Source: Zygaena filipendulae (taxonomy: Eukaryota > Arthropoda > Insecta > Lepidoptera > Zygaenidae). Taken from it: 64,000 nt of DNA. The position numbers were made by a program, and so were the translations under genes. The notes under the pieces were generated by a model. The model saw only the letters and a list, made by a program, of their open reading frames with translations, was not told where the DNA came from and searched no databases. Location of the stretch: contig OU015650.1 of NCBI GenBank assembly GCA_907165275.2, forward strand, positions 526,001 to 590,000. Direction: 5' to 3'. Positions 40,830-53,924 of this stretch are shown piece by piece. Within the stretch, counting starts at the first letter, position 1; each line of letters starts with the position of its first letter.

Positions 40830-43443
40830 TTAGATCCTTACTAATTAGTTCGTTATTATAGATCCATATTTATATTCACTACTCAAGACCGGATCACCTC
40901 TCAAGATATTGTCTAGGTACTTAGCTGTCCCCCGCGATTTCACCCGCGGTAATTTCGGAGTTCCCGTGGGATTTCTGGATAAGAAAGTACCCTATGTGAC
41001 TCAGGACCGCCGTAGCTTCGCAGCAGTGAAAGAATTTTCAAAATCGGTTCAGTAGATCCAGAGATTACCCCCTACAACGTCACAAACTCACGATTCACAA
41101 ACTTTACCTCTTTATTATCCAGTTTGAGTAATGTTTATACTGGCCTTAGTGTAATTACATAAGTAGTGTTAATATATGATAGGAGAGCGAGACTCTAATG
41201 TAGTTCTTAAGATAAATGAATAAGGTTTATATAATTTTGTTAAATACGCCGATACATATCTGTTGGCTCAAATATTGACCGACACTTAGGGCATAATAGT
41301 GTTGTTATGGTAATGTTGTTAAAATAGCTTCAAATAGCTTGAACAAAAACTAAGTTGAGTTATTGGCTACATATTGTATATCGCCACCAAATGATCTAGG
41401 CCGAAGCTATGGCGCAGTATCTTCCTAGTTTGAAGTAAAACAAGTCCTAATAACAACTAGCTGTCCCGCGCGGTTTTACCCGCGATAACTTCGGAGTTCC
41501 CACTGGAATTCCGGATAACAATATAGCTTATTTTACTCAAGGATAATGTAGCTTTCTAATGGTGAAAGAATTTTTGAAATCGGTCTAGTAGTTTTTGAGT
41601 TAAATCGTAACATACAAAAAATCAAATCTTTCCTCTTTATAATATCTAGTATATATATAATGATCTGGTCACCGCATGTTGTATGAGTAATACAACCCCA
41701 CCTTAAGAAATTGTATTGTAAATATCATGTAAGTACGCCCGCCCCACCCGGCACCCGGCTTGCACACTTGCGTTGCGAAATGAATTGTATAGTATTGTGT
41801 TCTATAGGCATTAATTAATTAGTTCCTTTATATTATAATTTTTAGATCTCAAATGTATCGGACTCGCATATCTATCGTATATTTGTAACATAACAAAGTT
41901 TATTCGCCGCGCAAACTCCACTGAGCGAGCGGGACACACGACGCGACTTTTGTCGACTGATGTTGTCCCTTTCTCTCACTGAATTTTGTTTAGCTTAAAA
42001 TTTATCTACTCTATGGTTATTCATTCAAATTCGTATTGGCTCACCGGCCTGCCTCTAATAACTTCATTGTGAATAGTTAGGTCAGTTTCAGCTGTCTTGA
42101 GATAGTCTGGACCTAGTCTTAACATCTTAACACAGATATAAGGTGCCGGTTTTAGCTGGAAGACCCCTAAAAACAATCCGAAACGCCACTCAAATCTACC
42201 AAATTTCTAACTGAGCGATCAAAACGCAATTCCATCATCAGCAACCGTAAAAGACCCGTCCCTGATCCCGCTATATTTTGGGATCAGGTAGAACATAATT
42301 TTATTTTGTTATGCTAATTTGCCTGCTCATTATCTCATGAGAATCTGCTAAAAGTAGCCTAAAACTGAGAGCAAAATTCCCAAAATTCGTTAAACTTAAT
42401 TGCTATACTACGAGTAGATACAGTCCAAGGTAAAACGGTTATGAATATAAAATCGCACGAAAATTCGTGCAAAACAAGTGAAAATAGTGTCAGTTGGCAA
42501 CACTGAATGTGTGACATTTGGTTTTTATCATACCTCTTTGAATGCTAAGGGACTGATACAACATAGTGTAATCTTACAGGAGTCTGCGCTCGAATCGGCA
42601 CCAATCTTTCAAACTTCTATAAGTAGTGGGTTGTGAGTTTTTATGAATTTACATTATGAAAAATATTATACATACAAATTACTGTAAAATGTTTACAATG
42701 AAATATGAGAATTTATATTTAAAAAGATCGGTAAGTTTCGAAACTTTAAGGTAGGTAACACTTAAGCAATATTTAGTTGATATCTGAAAGTTTTTATACA
42801 AAGTTTACGGAAAGACTAAAATCAAAACTTCTGAATGCATTATTTTAGACTTCGAATTATTGATGCATTGACACCATAAAGTGTTGGAAATCGCCTTTAG
42901 TAAAATGAAAATATTTTACTCATCTAGAGTCGGGTGCTGAAGGTTGAACAATTCTGCCTCAATCGTATCGAACTGATTTCCATTAACTTTGTATTTAGCT
43001 TTCTTAGTTGAGATTTAATGCATTTTCTCTTATTAATTAATTAATTATTAATAGTGGTTATTGTGTACAGTTCCATTGTAGAGTATTTGTATGAATTGTA
43101 CCTAGTTATTAAGGAGCTTGTAAGGGCGACCTTCCTCCTCAAACGAACGGGGCGAATTTCATTATTGTATGAACATAAGTGTATTGAGATGCATCTAATC
43201 AGTGTTTAGTGAAATTGTTTTGAATTTTATTTTCCCAACAAAACTTTTAAATACTGTTGGAAAATTCCGTTGAAAAACATAACAATATTATTTTTTGTTT
43301 TATTGTATATTCGTATAGAATCTATTGGTTAGAATAACTTTGCTACTCGATGGACTGTGACTTGAGTTGGTTTATTTCTGAGTTGAATAAAACTTATCGG
43401 AGTTTACTCAATTCAGAAATTTGAGTTAGGAAATATACTCTTA

Positions 43444-43680
43444 CGGCCGCACTCAGAGTCGACTTTAATGATTACTTAGTTAAGTATAGATTATTAAAAC
43501 AAAACTGCCGCAATCAGAGACGTTCAGTAAATTAATGTTAATTGGCATTTAATGAGATGTAACTTAATTAGTTAAATGCCAATTAACATTAATTTATTAA
43601 ACTTGTCTGATTGCGGCAGTTTTGTTTTAAAAAGCTATTCTTAACTAAGTAATCATTAAAGTCGACTCTGAGTGCGGCGG
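43444..43680. mobile_element. 237-bp palindromic element P, copy 2
   Basis: Same length and sequence as copy 1 with few changes. Left flank TTA (43441-43443), right flank TTG, so the duplication has one mismatch. Confidence 0.85.
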
Positions 43681-44771
43681 TTGGTAATTCTAATATTTTC
43701 TGCTCGGCTGGAAGGTTCGCTCCGCTCATTGCGCAATGGAAGGTTGCCCTAACTGAAGACTAGATTTATGGTTGATTTAAGTACAGACAAAATACATGTA
43801 TGGTTATAATTGCCTTAAAAAATCAAAGAATATTTTGGTAAAAAAAAGTATCGTAGAGAAAGTCATTTCGCAAAAAAATCTTTACGTAATGATCTAGAAG
43901 TGCCATTAAATGATATGAGAAAATAAAACGTTATTTTCGTACTTGCAAGCAATAGCCGTAAGATTTTATAGTTAAAAAAAAGGAATTTCTTTGTTTATGA
44001 TTTTCAATTTTCATGAATTTGGCAAACTTCTATATATTATAAGTTGTGCCATTCTGATCAAAGCGAAATTATATCGCAATTATTTAATTGTAACCAAAAA
44101 CTTGTGAAATATTGGCGAAATTAAACTTCGAGTACTTTTGCTAATTTGTCTCTGGAGAATATTTTGTCTATAATTGTACAGGGTAAAAATATTGTAATTC
44201 ACTTTGAATATTCGAAAGTTATCTATTATTATAACATTAGAATATGCTTTTTATTAAAAATATTTTTAAAATCTTACAAGGCCCTTGCACAATAAGTTCC
44301 AAAATCCTTAGTGATAAAACGACATCCATCTCTTTCACTAATGTTTTGACGTGTGATAAGGATGTAGATAGCTTTCATGTAGAATAGTTCCGATTTCGGA
44401 ACAAGAAGTGATGCAAGCAGCTCAGTAGCTGCCCGTAGTGTGCTCTGAGGCTGTACAAAGGCCTGAAGTTATAGGCGATTAGAACAAGGCGAATGTAGAG
44501 ATTTGTTGGTGTTTCGTTGAGTGTTCTCTCTATTGATAAGTTTGTTGTTGACGAGTGCTTAACAAAGCCATCAGTGTCCAGTCAGCGGCTGTGACATGAC
44601 TGTGTCATTGTGTCGGTTTTGCCTTTTTTGTTTCGGGTGAAAATTCGTGGCAAATGACGTCACAGCCACCCGCGCTAAGCCTATTTGGTGGGCAAATTAT
44701 ATCACTGATGATTTCTACTTCTATCCCTCCGGCACAGGCAGGTGACAGAGCTGAAGATATTCGATGACATA

Positions 44772-45008
44772 CGGCCGCACTCAGAGTCGACTTTAATGAT
44801 TACCTAGTTAAGTATAGATTTTTAACACCAAACTGCCACAATCAGAGACGTTCAGTAAATTTATGTTAATTGGTATTTAATCAGATGTAACTTAATTAGT
44901 TAAATGCCAATTAACATTCATTTATTAAACTTGTCTGATTGCGGCAGTTTTGTTTTAAAAATCTATACTTAACTAAGTAATCATTAAAGTCGACTCTGAG
45001 TGCGGCCG
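44772..45008. mobile_element. 237-bp palindromic element P, copy 3
   Basis: Ends CGGCCGCACTCAGAGTCGAC on both sides in inverted orientation. Left flank ATA, right flank TTA. A few arm mismatches (for example TTTTTAACACCAAACTGCC) distinguish it. Confidence 0.85.
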
Positions 45009-45547
45009 TTAGTGTAATTAGGTTTAATTAGTTCACAGTTAGCTACACAGTCGTCGAGCGACTTTAGCTCTTGACACCTTGTGACAAAACTAAAGATTGT
45101 TCGAAGCTAATCCTGTTGTAAACTCGGCTACAGAAGTGCATTTTTTAACAGTCTATGGTCAATTTTTTTTTTCTTATGTATGTACTAAAATATATGAACT
45201 GGGCTGTACGACTGTATTTCAATTGCCTTTTTTAAATTTTTTGTTACCTGTTAATTTGAATACTAAATATATTTAAACAATATACGTCTAATAATTTATA
45301 ATGCTTTTGTAAAAGTAGATCATTTATTTTTGCCCTCTGGCGACACGGCGAATGTTGTTGGAATCAATATTTCTCTAAGTAAAACAAATTTTGCTATGTG
45401 TGCACTTCTGTAGGCGAGTGACCTGCATCTGACATCTGCCTACATATTAGCGGAGTGGACCACTGTGTCTCGCGCAGTCTAGTTGTTCGGATTTCTCGCA
45501 AACCTTTTAAAGTTTCATTAGTGACATTAGTCGCAGTCACTGGCGCA

Positions 45548-45626
45548 TGGCGACGCGTCGCCAGGCCGCGTTAGATACATGTTTCATAATAAAAATATTG
45601 TCACATAGCGTGGCGACGCGTCGCCA
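45548..45626. repeat. Two copies of the 16-bp palindrome TGGCGACGCGTCGCCA
   Basis: Perfect 16-bp palindromes at 45548-45563 and 45611-45626, 63 bp apart in otherwise AT-rich sequence. A related TCGCCGGGCGAGTGCGCCCG stretch is at about 45797-45816. Function unknown. Confidence 0.7.
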
Positions 45627-48600
45627 CACCAACCTGTCTGACCCTCCGCATATTAATGTTTCACATTAAAAAAATTGAACGTAAGCAGTAAGCTCTTTTT
45701 GATTTTTATAGATCTGTCAGAATCAAATTGTTTACCAGAAAAATTTAATAAAAGTTATCGCGATAAATCCGCAAAGCTCAAGCGCCCTCTGCTGTCGCCG
45801 GGCGAGTGCGCCCGCGCATTATATTTTTGGACAAGACTCACTGATTGAATGAGTAAAATTAATAAATAACCAAAATTATAAGTTCTGAACTGTTTTATTT
45901 GTAAACAAAAATTCCTCAACACATTTAACAATAATAATTTGTGTAAGTATACAAATAGTTACCTACCTATCCAGTGATTCATTTTGACTAGTACAAATTT
46001 AGATTCCAATTTTATATTTCTACACTTATAAATAACGTCTAGGCTTCTTGAGAAATAACACACAATAGAACATAAACTATAATATAAAACGATATGGAAT
46101 GATTATTTCTATACATATTCTGTACAGACAGCAAAACAAGCGCCGAGTACACTCTTCGGGACCTTGGACGTTAACTCGAAGTTATAATGGAAGCCAAAAC
46201 ACTTATAGGAACTTGATATAGAGTCTTAATTATCCAATTCAAATGCGTAGCATTACTATATCCATTGTAGGTTTAAATTTTGTGGTTCTTTTTGTGAGGA
46301 CGTTTTGGCGTCTGAATCTAGTGAAAAGAATCTGTTTTGGGTACTTAGTGGTCCGGGTCCCATACATGTCCCATAGCCCTTGCTGGCTGTACCTACGACA
46401 CGGTTCCGAATAAATCAAATAATACTTGTCGAAAATATTCTAAACCAATATTTTTGTTATTTTACTCTTACAATAATAATATATTTCATTGGTTTATCTT
46501 ATTTATAATATCTATTTTCTTACAATATTAATCACAGATTGTATTTGCGAATGCTTAAACACAAATTACATACTTCAAGTACCTACCTAATAAGAAAATA
46601 TATCGATCAAATGTTTTAACCAAAGATATTGAAAGGGAATATATTGACAATACGCTCGGCCGTTAAGCTTTCCCCTTGAACTACGCAGCGGTCAAATGAT
46701 CTCATGCTAGCAAAATGTCGTTGGCTAGCAGAGACTATTGTCTATAGGTAGATACCACTTGACGGAAAGCGATGTGATTGGCTATTTGAAATGTACTTTG
46801 TGGTGACTGGTATTTGATTGCGTCGCAACGATGTGATTGGTTTTTATTTTCATCATGCCCCTCGCAAAAATTGGTTGACGTAAAAGTTTGTATTGTTCGT
46901 CTATTCTCTTATAATGTCTTCGGTTTTAACCATAAGAACAACAAATAAGATAAGACTTATACACGCATACACTTGTACCCGATGTTTAAAATTTTGCAAC
47001 TCAAAATCACAAAGCAACCACCATTTTCGGAAGAATTCAATAAAGGCATTTTTTATGTCACTAACTAGTTAGTTACACGAAAATAAAATATTTCAATAAA
47101 AATATTGTAATAACGACGTAGCCAAAAGTCAGCTGTTGCACAGTTCAATACGAACAACCTACTTATATATACAACGTGTTAATGAATTAACTGAAAACCT
47201 GATACACCCCATTTAAAAAAATAAACAATAATATGATTAAAATATATTTTATGTCGAAAAAATGTATACTTTAAAAGTTATTCAACATTAATTTGGAGGT
47301 GAGCTATCTACGAAATTCCAAGCGCTACGCCCGCCTACCGGTTCGAATTATTTTGCTGCGGGCGGCGTACGCGCCAAATATTGTATTATAAATAATTTAG
47401 ACATGGGCTAGTAAAAATGAAAAAAATATAACCTATATTAAAACATAGTGCGATCGATTCGCTAGTTGATTCTGAGCAAACTACTTTCTAGTTTTCAGTT
47501 AATTCATTAACACGTTGTATGTATTGTATATGGGCACTAGCCAAACAAAAAGCTTAATTCGGTGGGTTAGATGGACCGACCATAAATAGGCAGTCATCCA
47601 ACAATATTGTACAAACTCTAAACAGTACGAGCTGTCATAATAATAAATCATTCATAACATAATAATAATAATAATTTTTACAACAAAAGTAAAAACCGCC
47701 TTCAAAATAATCGTAACCCAACTACTACTGACTACCCTGGAGGTAAGCAAAAACAAAACTACTATAAAAACTCCGTAACATCGTAAATATAAATGATCTG
47801 TCCGTTTACAAACGGCGTCGTCAGTCAGGCAAATTGTATAATCAATCGACACTAGCACCTGCACCCGGATACGCTCGGTCACAGTTTGGTGACTGTAGTA
47901 TTTTCGCAATAGACTGATTTGAAATAGCACCTACCGCTTTCGGAGACGCAACTGTCACCATTACTGTCCATTAAAATTTATAGGGTATTATACAAAATGA
48001 AAATGCCAAACGGTCGAACTATACAAATTGCCTGCGACAGTTAGGCCCTTCGTACACAAGGCTCTACGGCTACGAAACTTCTAAAAAAAAAATACTTATA
48101 AACTTAAAAAAACGTTCCGACCCGCAAAGCTAGTTTACAAGCGCTATAAGTATCGTTTCGAAAATTTTCCTAATTTGTATGTTGGTTCAAATAAGTTATA
48201 CTTCAAAAACAGGTACATTCAAAAAACCACGTTTTTGTAAGTCGGTTAAGAATGAAATAAAGAATAAAATAATCTCATAACACAAAATTCAATCACAGAT
48301 ATAAAGGAATGCGATAAGTGATTAGTTTCTAAACACTTTATATTCACAATTTAGGTACCCATACAAACATAGCACACGCCTGGCGACTGAACGTTGCACT
48401 TCCATTAATTACATAACTTGCATTCGTTGATAAAGGTTATTTCATCAGCCTTTAAATAACACTTAAAAGTACCTAATGCATTTAAGCTAAGTTATATATA
48501 ATTTAAGCACCTCTATCTGACAAATTAATGTATACAGGTGTGTATATCGTTTATAAAATTATCTTAAAGGTGGAAATTTCCATGGACGTAAAATCAAATT

Positions 48601-49427
48601 AAGATTAAAATAATACTGCTATAACAGGTACTGCTGTTAAATTTGAGACGTTTTAAGTTAACGGGTCTCAGTAATCGAAACGTTAATTTATTAGATTATT
48701 AAATCTCGTAGTAAAGGGATAGATGTCTTCAATATCATAGGAAGGCCATGAAATCGAGCATTATCAATAGTGTCTCAAGTACCTAATTGAGGATTCGATA
48801 ATTTAAAATTATTAATTTTGCACTGCACTCATTTCCTTTAAATTATTTATTTTACAATTTACAGACTCACCTCTAATTAGATTTATGTAATTCGAATCAT
48901 TGTACGTTGCTGATAGAAATAGTTTACCAGTAGGTACATCGATTAGAATTGATACAATTTTGTTATATAATCTTGTTGATATGACCACTTATGTCGTCAA
49001 GTGCTATTAAAAAACATTAAATCAAACGATTCAGTTCAATTGACGAGCACAGGGGGACGCGACGTCGACTGAACAATTTTCGTTGGAAATACACGTTCGT
49101 GCAAATACTAGCTCGACCTACCACATATCTATTTAGTTTATAATATAAATTTATATTCTTAATTCGTGAATTCTACACCTACAATCTTTAACAAGTTATA
49201 ATAATAGATTTAATAATTGTTTGTCTGGCCGTATACTAGTGTCTTAGTATCATCTGACAATACAGGAAGCTGTCCAACACTGAAAACAAAAGTTTATTTA
49301 TATAAGTATTGGGTAACAAAAAAATGTGTATGTGTCCAAAATTGCTGAAGCATACTTTGATACTTTTTCAAATTGGTATACCTCTTTTTCTCGGATATAT
49401 AATATATTATTCTGATAATAATTGGTT

Positions 49428-49550
49428 ACTTGACTAGTTTGTTTTAGTCCGTCGTGTAGTATTATAAAAATTATTGGACACGTATTTTTTTCTTTTTTAC
49501 GTATAATAAAGAAATAACGGCGATACATTTAATTGAAATTTCGCGTGACG
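49428..49550. mobile_element. Truncated family M1 transposon joined to a minisatellite
   Basis: GTTTTAGTCCGTCGTGTAGT, the ATTGGACACGTATTTTTTTC block and an ACGGCGATACATTTAATTGA block are the first half of family M1. It stops at CGCGTGACG, where the minisatellite starts. Confidence 0.75.
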
Positions 49551-50113
49551 CGGTTGTGACTTTAAGAGCGTTCATTCGTGACTTTGTGCGTGCAGTCGTA
49601 CTTAAAGTGCGTGCGGTCGTACTTCAACTGCGTGCAGTCGTAAGCTGCGTGTAGTCGTGATTAAACTGCGTACAGTCGTGACCTGCGTGCAGTCGTACTT
49701 AAAGTGCGTGCGGTCGTACTTCAACTGCGTGCAGTCGTGATCTGCGTGCAGTCGTAACTTAACTGCGTACAGTCGTAATTAAAGTGCGTGCGGTCGTATT
49801 TCAACTGCGTGCAGTCGTGACCTGCTTGCAGTCGTGACTAAACTGCGTGCAGTCGTGACTAAACTGCGTGCAGTCGTGACTTAACTGCGTGCAGTCGTAT
49901 TTAAAGTGCGTGCGGTCCTACTTCAACTGCATGCAGTCGTGAGCTGCGTGCAGTCGTGACTAAACTGCGTGCAGTCATGACCTACGTGCAGCCGTGACCT
50001 AACTGCGTGCAGTCGTGACTTAACTGCGTGCATTCGTACTTAAAGTGCGTGCGGTCGTACTTCAACTGCGTGCAGTCGTGACCTGCGTGCAGTTGTGATT
50101 TAACTGCGCGCAG
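49551..50113. repeat. Minisatellite of CTGCGTGCAGTCGTGACTTAA units with higher-order structure
   Basis: About 27 units of 17-21 bp in two main variants: CTGCGTGCAGTCGTGAC(TTAA) and AGTGCGTGCGGTCGTACTTCA. The second variant recurs near 49604, 49701, 49781, 49903 and 50042, so the array has a higher-order period of roughly 80-140 bp. On the complementary strand the frame yields Cys-Thr-Gln-Leu runs that have no protein meaning. Confidence 0.9.
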
Positions 50114-50209
50114 TATCGACGTATGCTCGCCATCGTTGGTCGCATACAATTGCACACTAATAACGGATCTATTTACAGTGCAGGCTGCCTCATAGTGTCT
50201 TAATGGTAT

Positions 50210-50372
50210 CATTACTATAAATGCGAATGTTAGTTTATTTGTTAGTTCTTTAGCCAGTCAACCGATCATCATGAAATTTGTCAGGGTACAGAGAAGGACA
50301 TAGCGTACTTTTAATTCCGTAATTCCTGCGGGAACTCGGAAAATAACGCGGTTAAAACCGCAGGGAGTTACT
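50210..50372 (-). repeat. CCCGCGGGAA-core dispersed repeat next to a gene end
   Basis: Reversed copy from ATTACTATAAATGCGAATG to AACCGCAGGGAGTTACTGG. It ends about 10 bases from the stop codon of the membrane-protein gene, so it lies in that gene's 3' UTR. Confidence 0.65.
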
Positions 50373-50380
50373 GGTTATTA

Positions 50381-52436
50381 TTATCTATAATGTGCTAGAC
50401 GGTGATACCAACGGTACTGAGCGGCGCTGATGAGCAGGTCGTACAGCTGCAGCTCGCCGCGGCTGCGCAGCACGACGTGGCACACGAACACGTACACGAC
50501 GCGCGTCGTCTCGAACACGGAGTCGAGCAGCAGCCACGTGGTGACGTAGCGCGCCGAGTCCGCGCCGCCGCCGCGCCGCACCGCCACCAGGCTGTTGAGC
50601 AGCCCCACGCCGCTCGCCGCCACCATCAGCCCCGTCACCAGGTAGTGGATCACTTGCCGACGCAACAATCAACTAGATTATGTTTTATCCACATTTACAT
50701 ACAAATCTGGATATGAAATGCATATGGTCGGATCTGAACATCCGAACACTAAAATAAAAATTTTAGAATAAAATATAAATTAACTTTTTTTAAAATATTT
50801 TGTATTTTTGTGTTAAAAAGTTAGTTTGGTGCCCAGAAATATGAACATATATTATGCTTAGTTCTATTTTTACTAATCGGAAAATTCAAATATACTTTAC
50901 GGCCCCAAAAGAAACATAAAAAGACAAGGCAGGGAAAATGGTGATCGTAATTATAAATATCATTTCAAACCGATTTCGATAATTAAATTTTTGAATGTAC
51001 TAAATTGAGACGAGCCACAGATTCTTCACAGAATTAAAATTTTGTGATTATTTTTTATGGACAATTTTGTGTTGCTGCTTATGTATATTGAGCATTTAGT
51101 ATTACGATGTTGGTGATGGAATAAAATTTTGTTGCTGTAAATGGTAACTTACCCAGATTGGTGCCCACTAGGGCTTCAGAGTAAAACAAATTTGGGGTCA
51201 GCAGACGCAGTAATGCCAGCACTAGAGCAGTTGCAGAGGAAATCTGTAAAACAAATAATGGTATGCCTATGATACCATATAATGCATAATAAAACGTGGC
51301 AGTCAGTAGATAGGTCATTTTATAATAAAATACCTATTTATTTTTATTATTATAAACAAAATAATTATAGTAGAATGCTCTTCATTATCTAGTTATAACA
51401 CACATAGTGGGTACATTGATACATCTTCTAATATATATAAATCACGTGTCACGTTGTTTGTCCGCGATGAACTCCGAAACTACTGAACGGATTTTGATAA
51501 AATTTTGTAACCATTCATAAAATGGTCCAACTTAAAAGATAGGATAGTTTTTATCCCGGAATTCCCGCGGAAACTCCGGAACTCAGGGGTACAAAGAAGT
51601 ACGTAGAGTACTTTTTCCCGGAATTCCAGCGGGAACTCCGAAATTACAGCGGATGAAATCGCGGGGGACAGCTAGTATATTATAATATATAGAAAGAGTT
51701 GTTTATTTTTCAGAAAATTATTCTTACAATAAAATATAAACAATTTAGGTAAATCATAAATCACAGGTAACTGCTGGTAATAATTATAAAGAAAGCTATT
51801 TCAGTAATGGTTAAATATTTACTTTGCAAATACAAATATAACATAATAGTAATGACTTCTATCTTATCTTTTAATATAGGTATTGTAAATAATATCTAAC
51901 ATATTTATATGCCTAATAGAAATATTAATGTGTTGTTTACATACTTATGTAAATGTGACATGATAGTATCCTAGTCCCTACTGCATTTAAGAGATAGGTA
52001 AATGTAAAAAATATATAATAATTATATTTAATGAATATTTTATAACAATACCTATGTATGACAAGGAAAACAAAATACTAATCGCGCTACAAAAGAAAGG
52101 TACCTATTTAAACTTTAATCGTATATTTTGCTAAAAGAAATACCTGGGTATTGCTTAGTTGAATGCGATTTTAGTATTGGGATTTGGGAGTAAAGATCTA
52201 AATGAATATTTACTCAACCCGAGAATATACAGTTTTTGATTCTAATCAACTATTTGTTTTTGTTTTATATTGCCATCAAAATACCAGAGGAAAAATGATC
52301 TTAAATGCGAAAGTAATCAGAAACTAATTAGTAATTAGAATCAGATTTCTTGAACACTCACCGAGAATACCGCAGCAACAACTTTCACGTACATCTTCAA
52401 GTCCAACACTGGCATAGTTTTTGATTGTGTTGACAT
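50381..52436 (-). CDS. Unrecognised 145-residue multi-pass membrane protein, three exons
   Basis: Exons 52436-52362, 51243-51153 and 50652-50381 (minus) join in phase (TCG/GTGAGT, TACAG, CTGG/GTAAGT, GGCAAG) and end in TAA, giving 145 residues. Three hydrophobic stretches can serve as membrane helices: about 16-40 (VKVVAAVFSISSATALVLAL), 57-80 (IHYLVTGLMVAASGVGLLNS) and 91-117 (YVTTWLLLDSVFETTRVVYV). The loop at 81-90 is short and basic/Gly-rich, and the tail (118-145) is charged with several Tyr and His. No family is recognised; small insect membrane proteins with three or four helices are common. The last exon is far more GC-rich than the first two. A further small exon could be missing. 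The agreement of phases and the continued hydrophobic pattern support the model. Confidence 0.65.
51428..51678 (-). repeat. Two CCCGCGGGAA-core repeat pieces in intron 1 of the membrane-protein gene
   Basis: Reversed copies sharing GGAATTCCCGCGG and GGAATTCCAGCGGGAACTCC, ending in GGACAGCTAG. The rest of that 1.1-kb intron (51244-52361) is AT-rich without other recognisable content. Confidence 0.65.
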
Positions 52437-53531
52437 CGAGATGAGATGAGGGTAATTAGAATTACAATAAACTTATTTGTAAAAGTCTATTAAAATGTTT
52501 GCCGATCGATATAAAAACCGTATTTACCCGCTCTACAAACTCGCAACAACTCGCAACTCGAAAAGTATCGACAAGTTCGACAGACGACAAAATTCTATGG
52601 TCTTGCCATTCGTCACTTTGTCTGTTGTCAGTTGATACACCACAGATGTGTAAGTAATATAGTATCTATATGAGCACAGTTAAAATAATAAATTACATTC
52701 TCTGTATGTTATGAATATTATTGAGCTTCAAATCATTTATTGGTATGTAGCATTTCTTGCGAAAAAAATCTTTGCAAACACTTGACAGCCAAATGGCAAC
52801 CATTGGCAACCATGGAAAGTGGAAACCAACCATTGGCATAGGCTCAGGCTCAGAGTAATAAATGTACTAAGTGCGTAACCAGCGTCCTGCTTGTTTGTGC
52901 AAGCGTTCACAAGATGGAGTTAGCCGTTTCGTTTAGTTTGTTAAACCGTACTTTTTAACCAACTTCCAAAAAGGAGGAGGTTCTATGTTCGATTATTTTT
53001 TTTTTATGTATGTTCACCGATTACTCGAAGACGGTTGGATCGATTTAAAAAATTCTTTTTTTGTTTGAAAGGGGATACTCCCAAATTGATTCCATTGTCA
53101 CCAAGTCGAGATCTGATGATGGGATCTTGGAGTAATCGAGGGAACTCGTCAAAAATTATAGGTTCTCCTATAGCGATTTTTGTATTTTTTATAGTAAATC
53201 GTTTATTTGCTTTCGGAAAGCAAAATTTAAAGAAGTGGAACTGATGATGAAGACCACAGATGGTCATCGGAACTACTTAATAGGTAATAGGTATTTCACG
53301 GGTTCCGATTCGTTAACTTTATATGGTTTCTAAACAATTTATGCTCGTCACAATGTGTATGGTGAAGTGGAACTGATGGTGATGTACTAGGAGAACTCCT
53401 CAACAATTAACGTCCCTGCATCGAGAAAAGCAATATTTTGCAAAAGGTGATGAGCAGTTGACATTAGGCTATTTTAATTTAGAGAAGTCACTTAAAAGCG
53501 AGAAATAAACAAAATTTTAACAAAAAAATTG

Positions 53532-53924
53532 AAACCGACTTCCAAAAACACAAAACTAAAAAGCTAAACATAAAAAGCTAATAATGAAAAAATACCGATT
53601 TACTTAATCCGAAAGACAAAAACACACGTAATATTATTATTGGTTTGTGCTACAACTGATCGGTATGAAGTCGGTGACAAGCCAAATATGGAGGGGATAG
53701 ATGAGCTAAGTCTATTCTAGCCACCATGCTCTTCATGAGCAGAACAACGGACAACCCAAGTAGGCAGACACCAGCGGGCTTGTCACAGAATTCAAACCGA
53801 TCATTTGTAGCACAAACCAATAATAATATTACGTGTGTTTTTGTCTTTTGGAGTAAATCGGTATTTTTTCATTATTAGCTTTTTATTTTTAGCTTTTTAG
53901 TTTTGTGTTTTTGGAAGTCGGTTT
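53532..53924. repeat. Foldback element with about 130-bp arms
   Basis: AAACCGACTTCCAAAAACAC (53532) through the TTGGTTTGTGCTACAA block near 53655 is the near reverse complement of 53800-53924 (GTAGCACAAACCAATAATAA ... GTTTTTGGAAGTCGGTTT). A loop of about 140 bp separates the arms. The termini match the AACTTCCAAAAAGGAGG-type dispersed repeat just upstream, so it is two inverted copies of that repeat's end. Confidence 0.75.

Larger units (their letters stand above)
39549..49427. other. Long gene-free stretch downstream of hpo
   Basis: No coding region recognised on either strand. Its first part is probably hpo 3' UTR (candidate AATAAA at 40233). Its last part, about 47.3-50.4 kb, could be the 3' UTR of the membrane-protein gene at 50381. 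Contents seen: three palindromic elements, CCCGCGGGAA-core repeats at about 40917-41120 and 41456-41652, and two short GC palindromes near 45.6 kb. The rest is AT-rich and looks unique. Confidence 0.5.

Noticed and set aside
49982..50212. 76-codon minus frame with repeated Cys-Thr-Gln-Leu units
   Set aside because: Direct translation of the CTGCGTGCAGTCGTGAC minisatellite.
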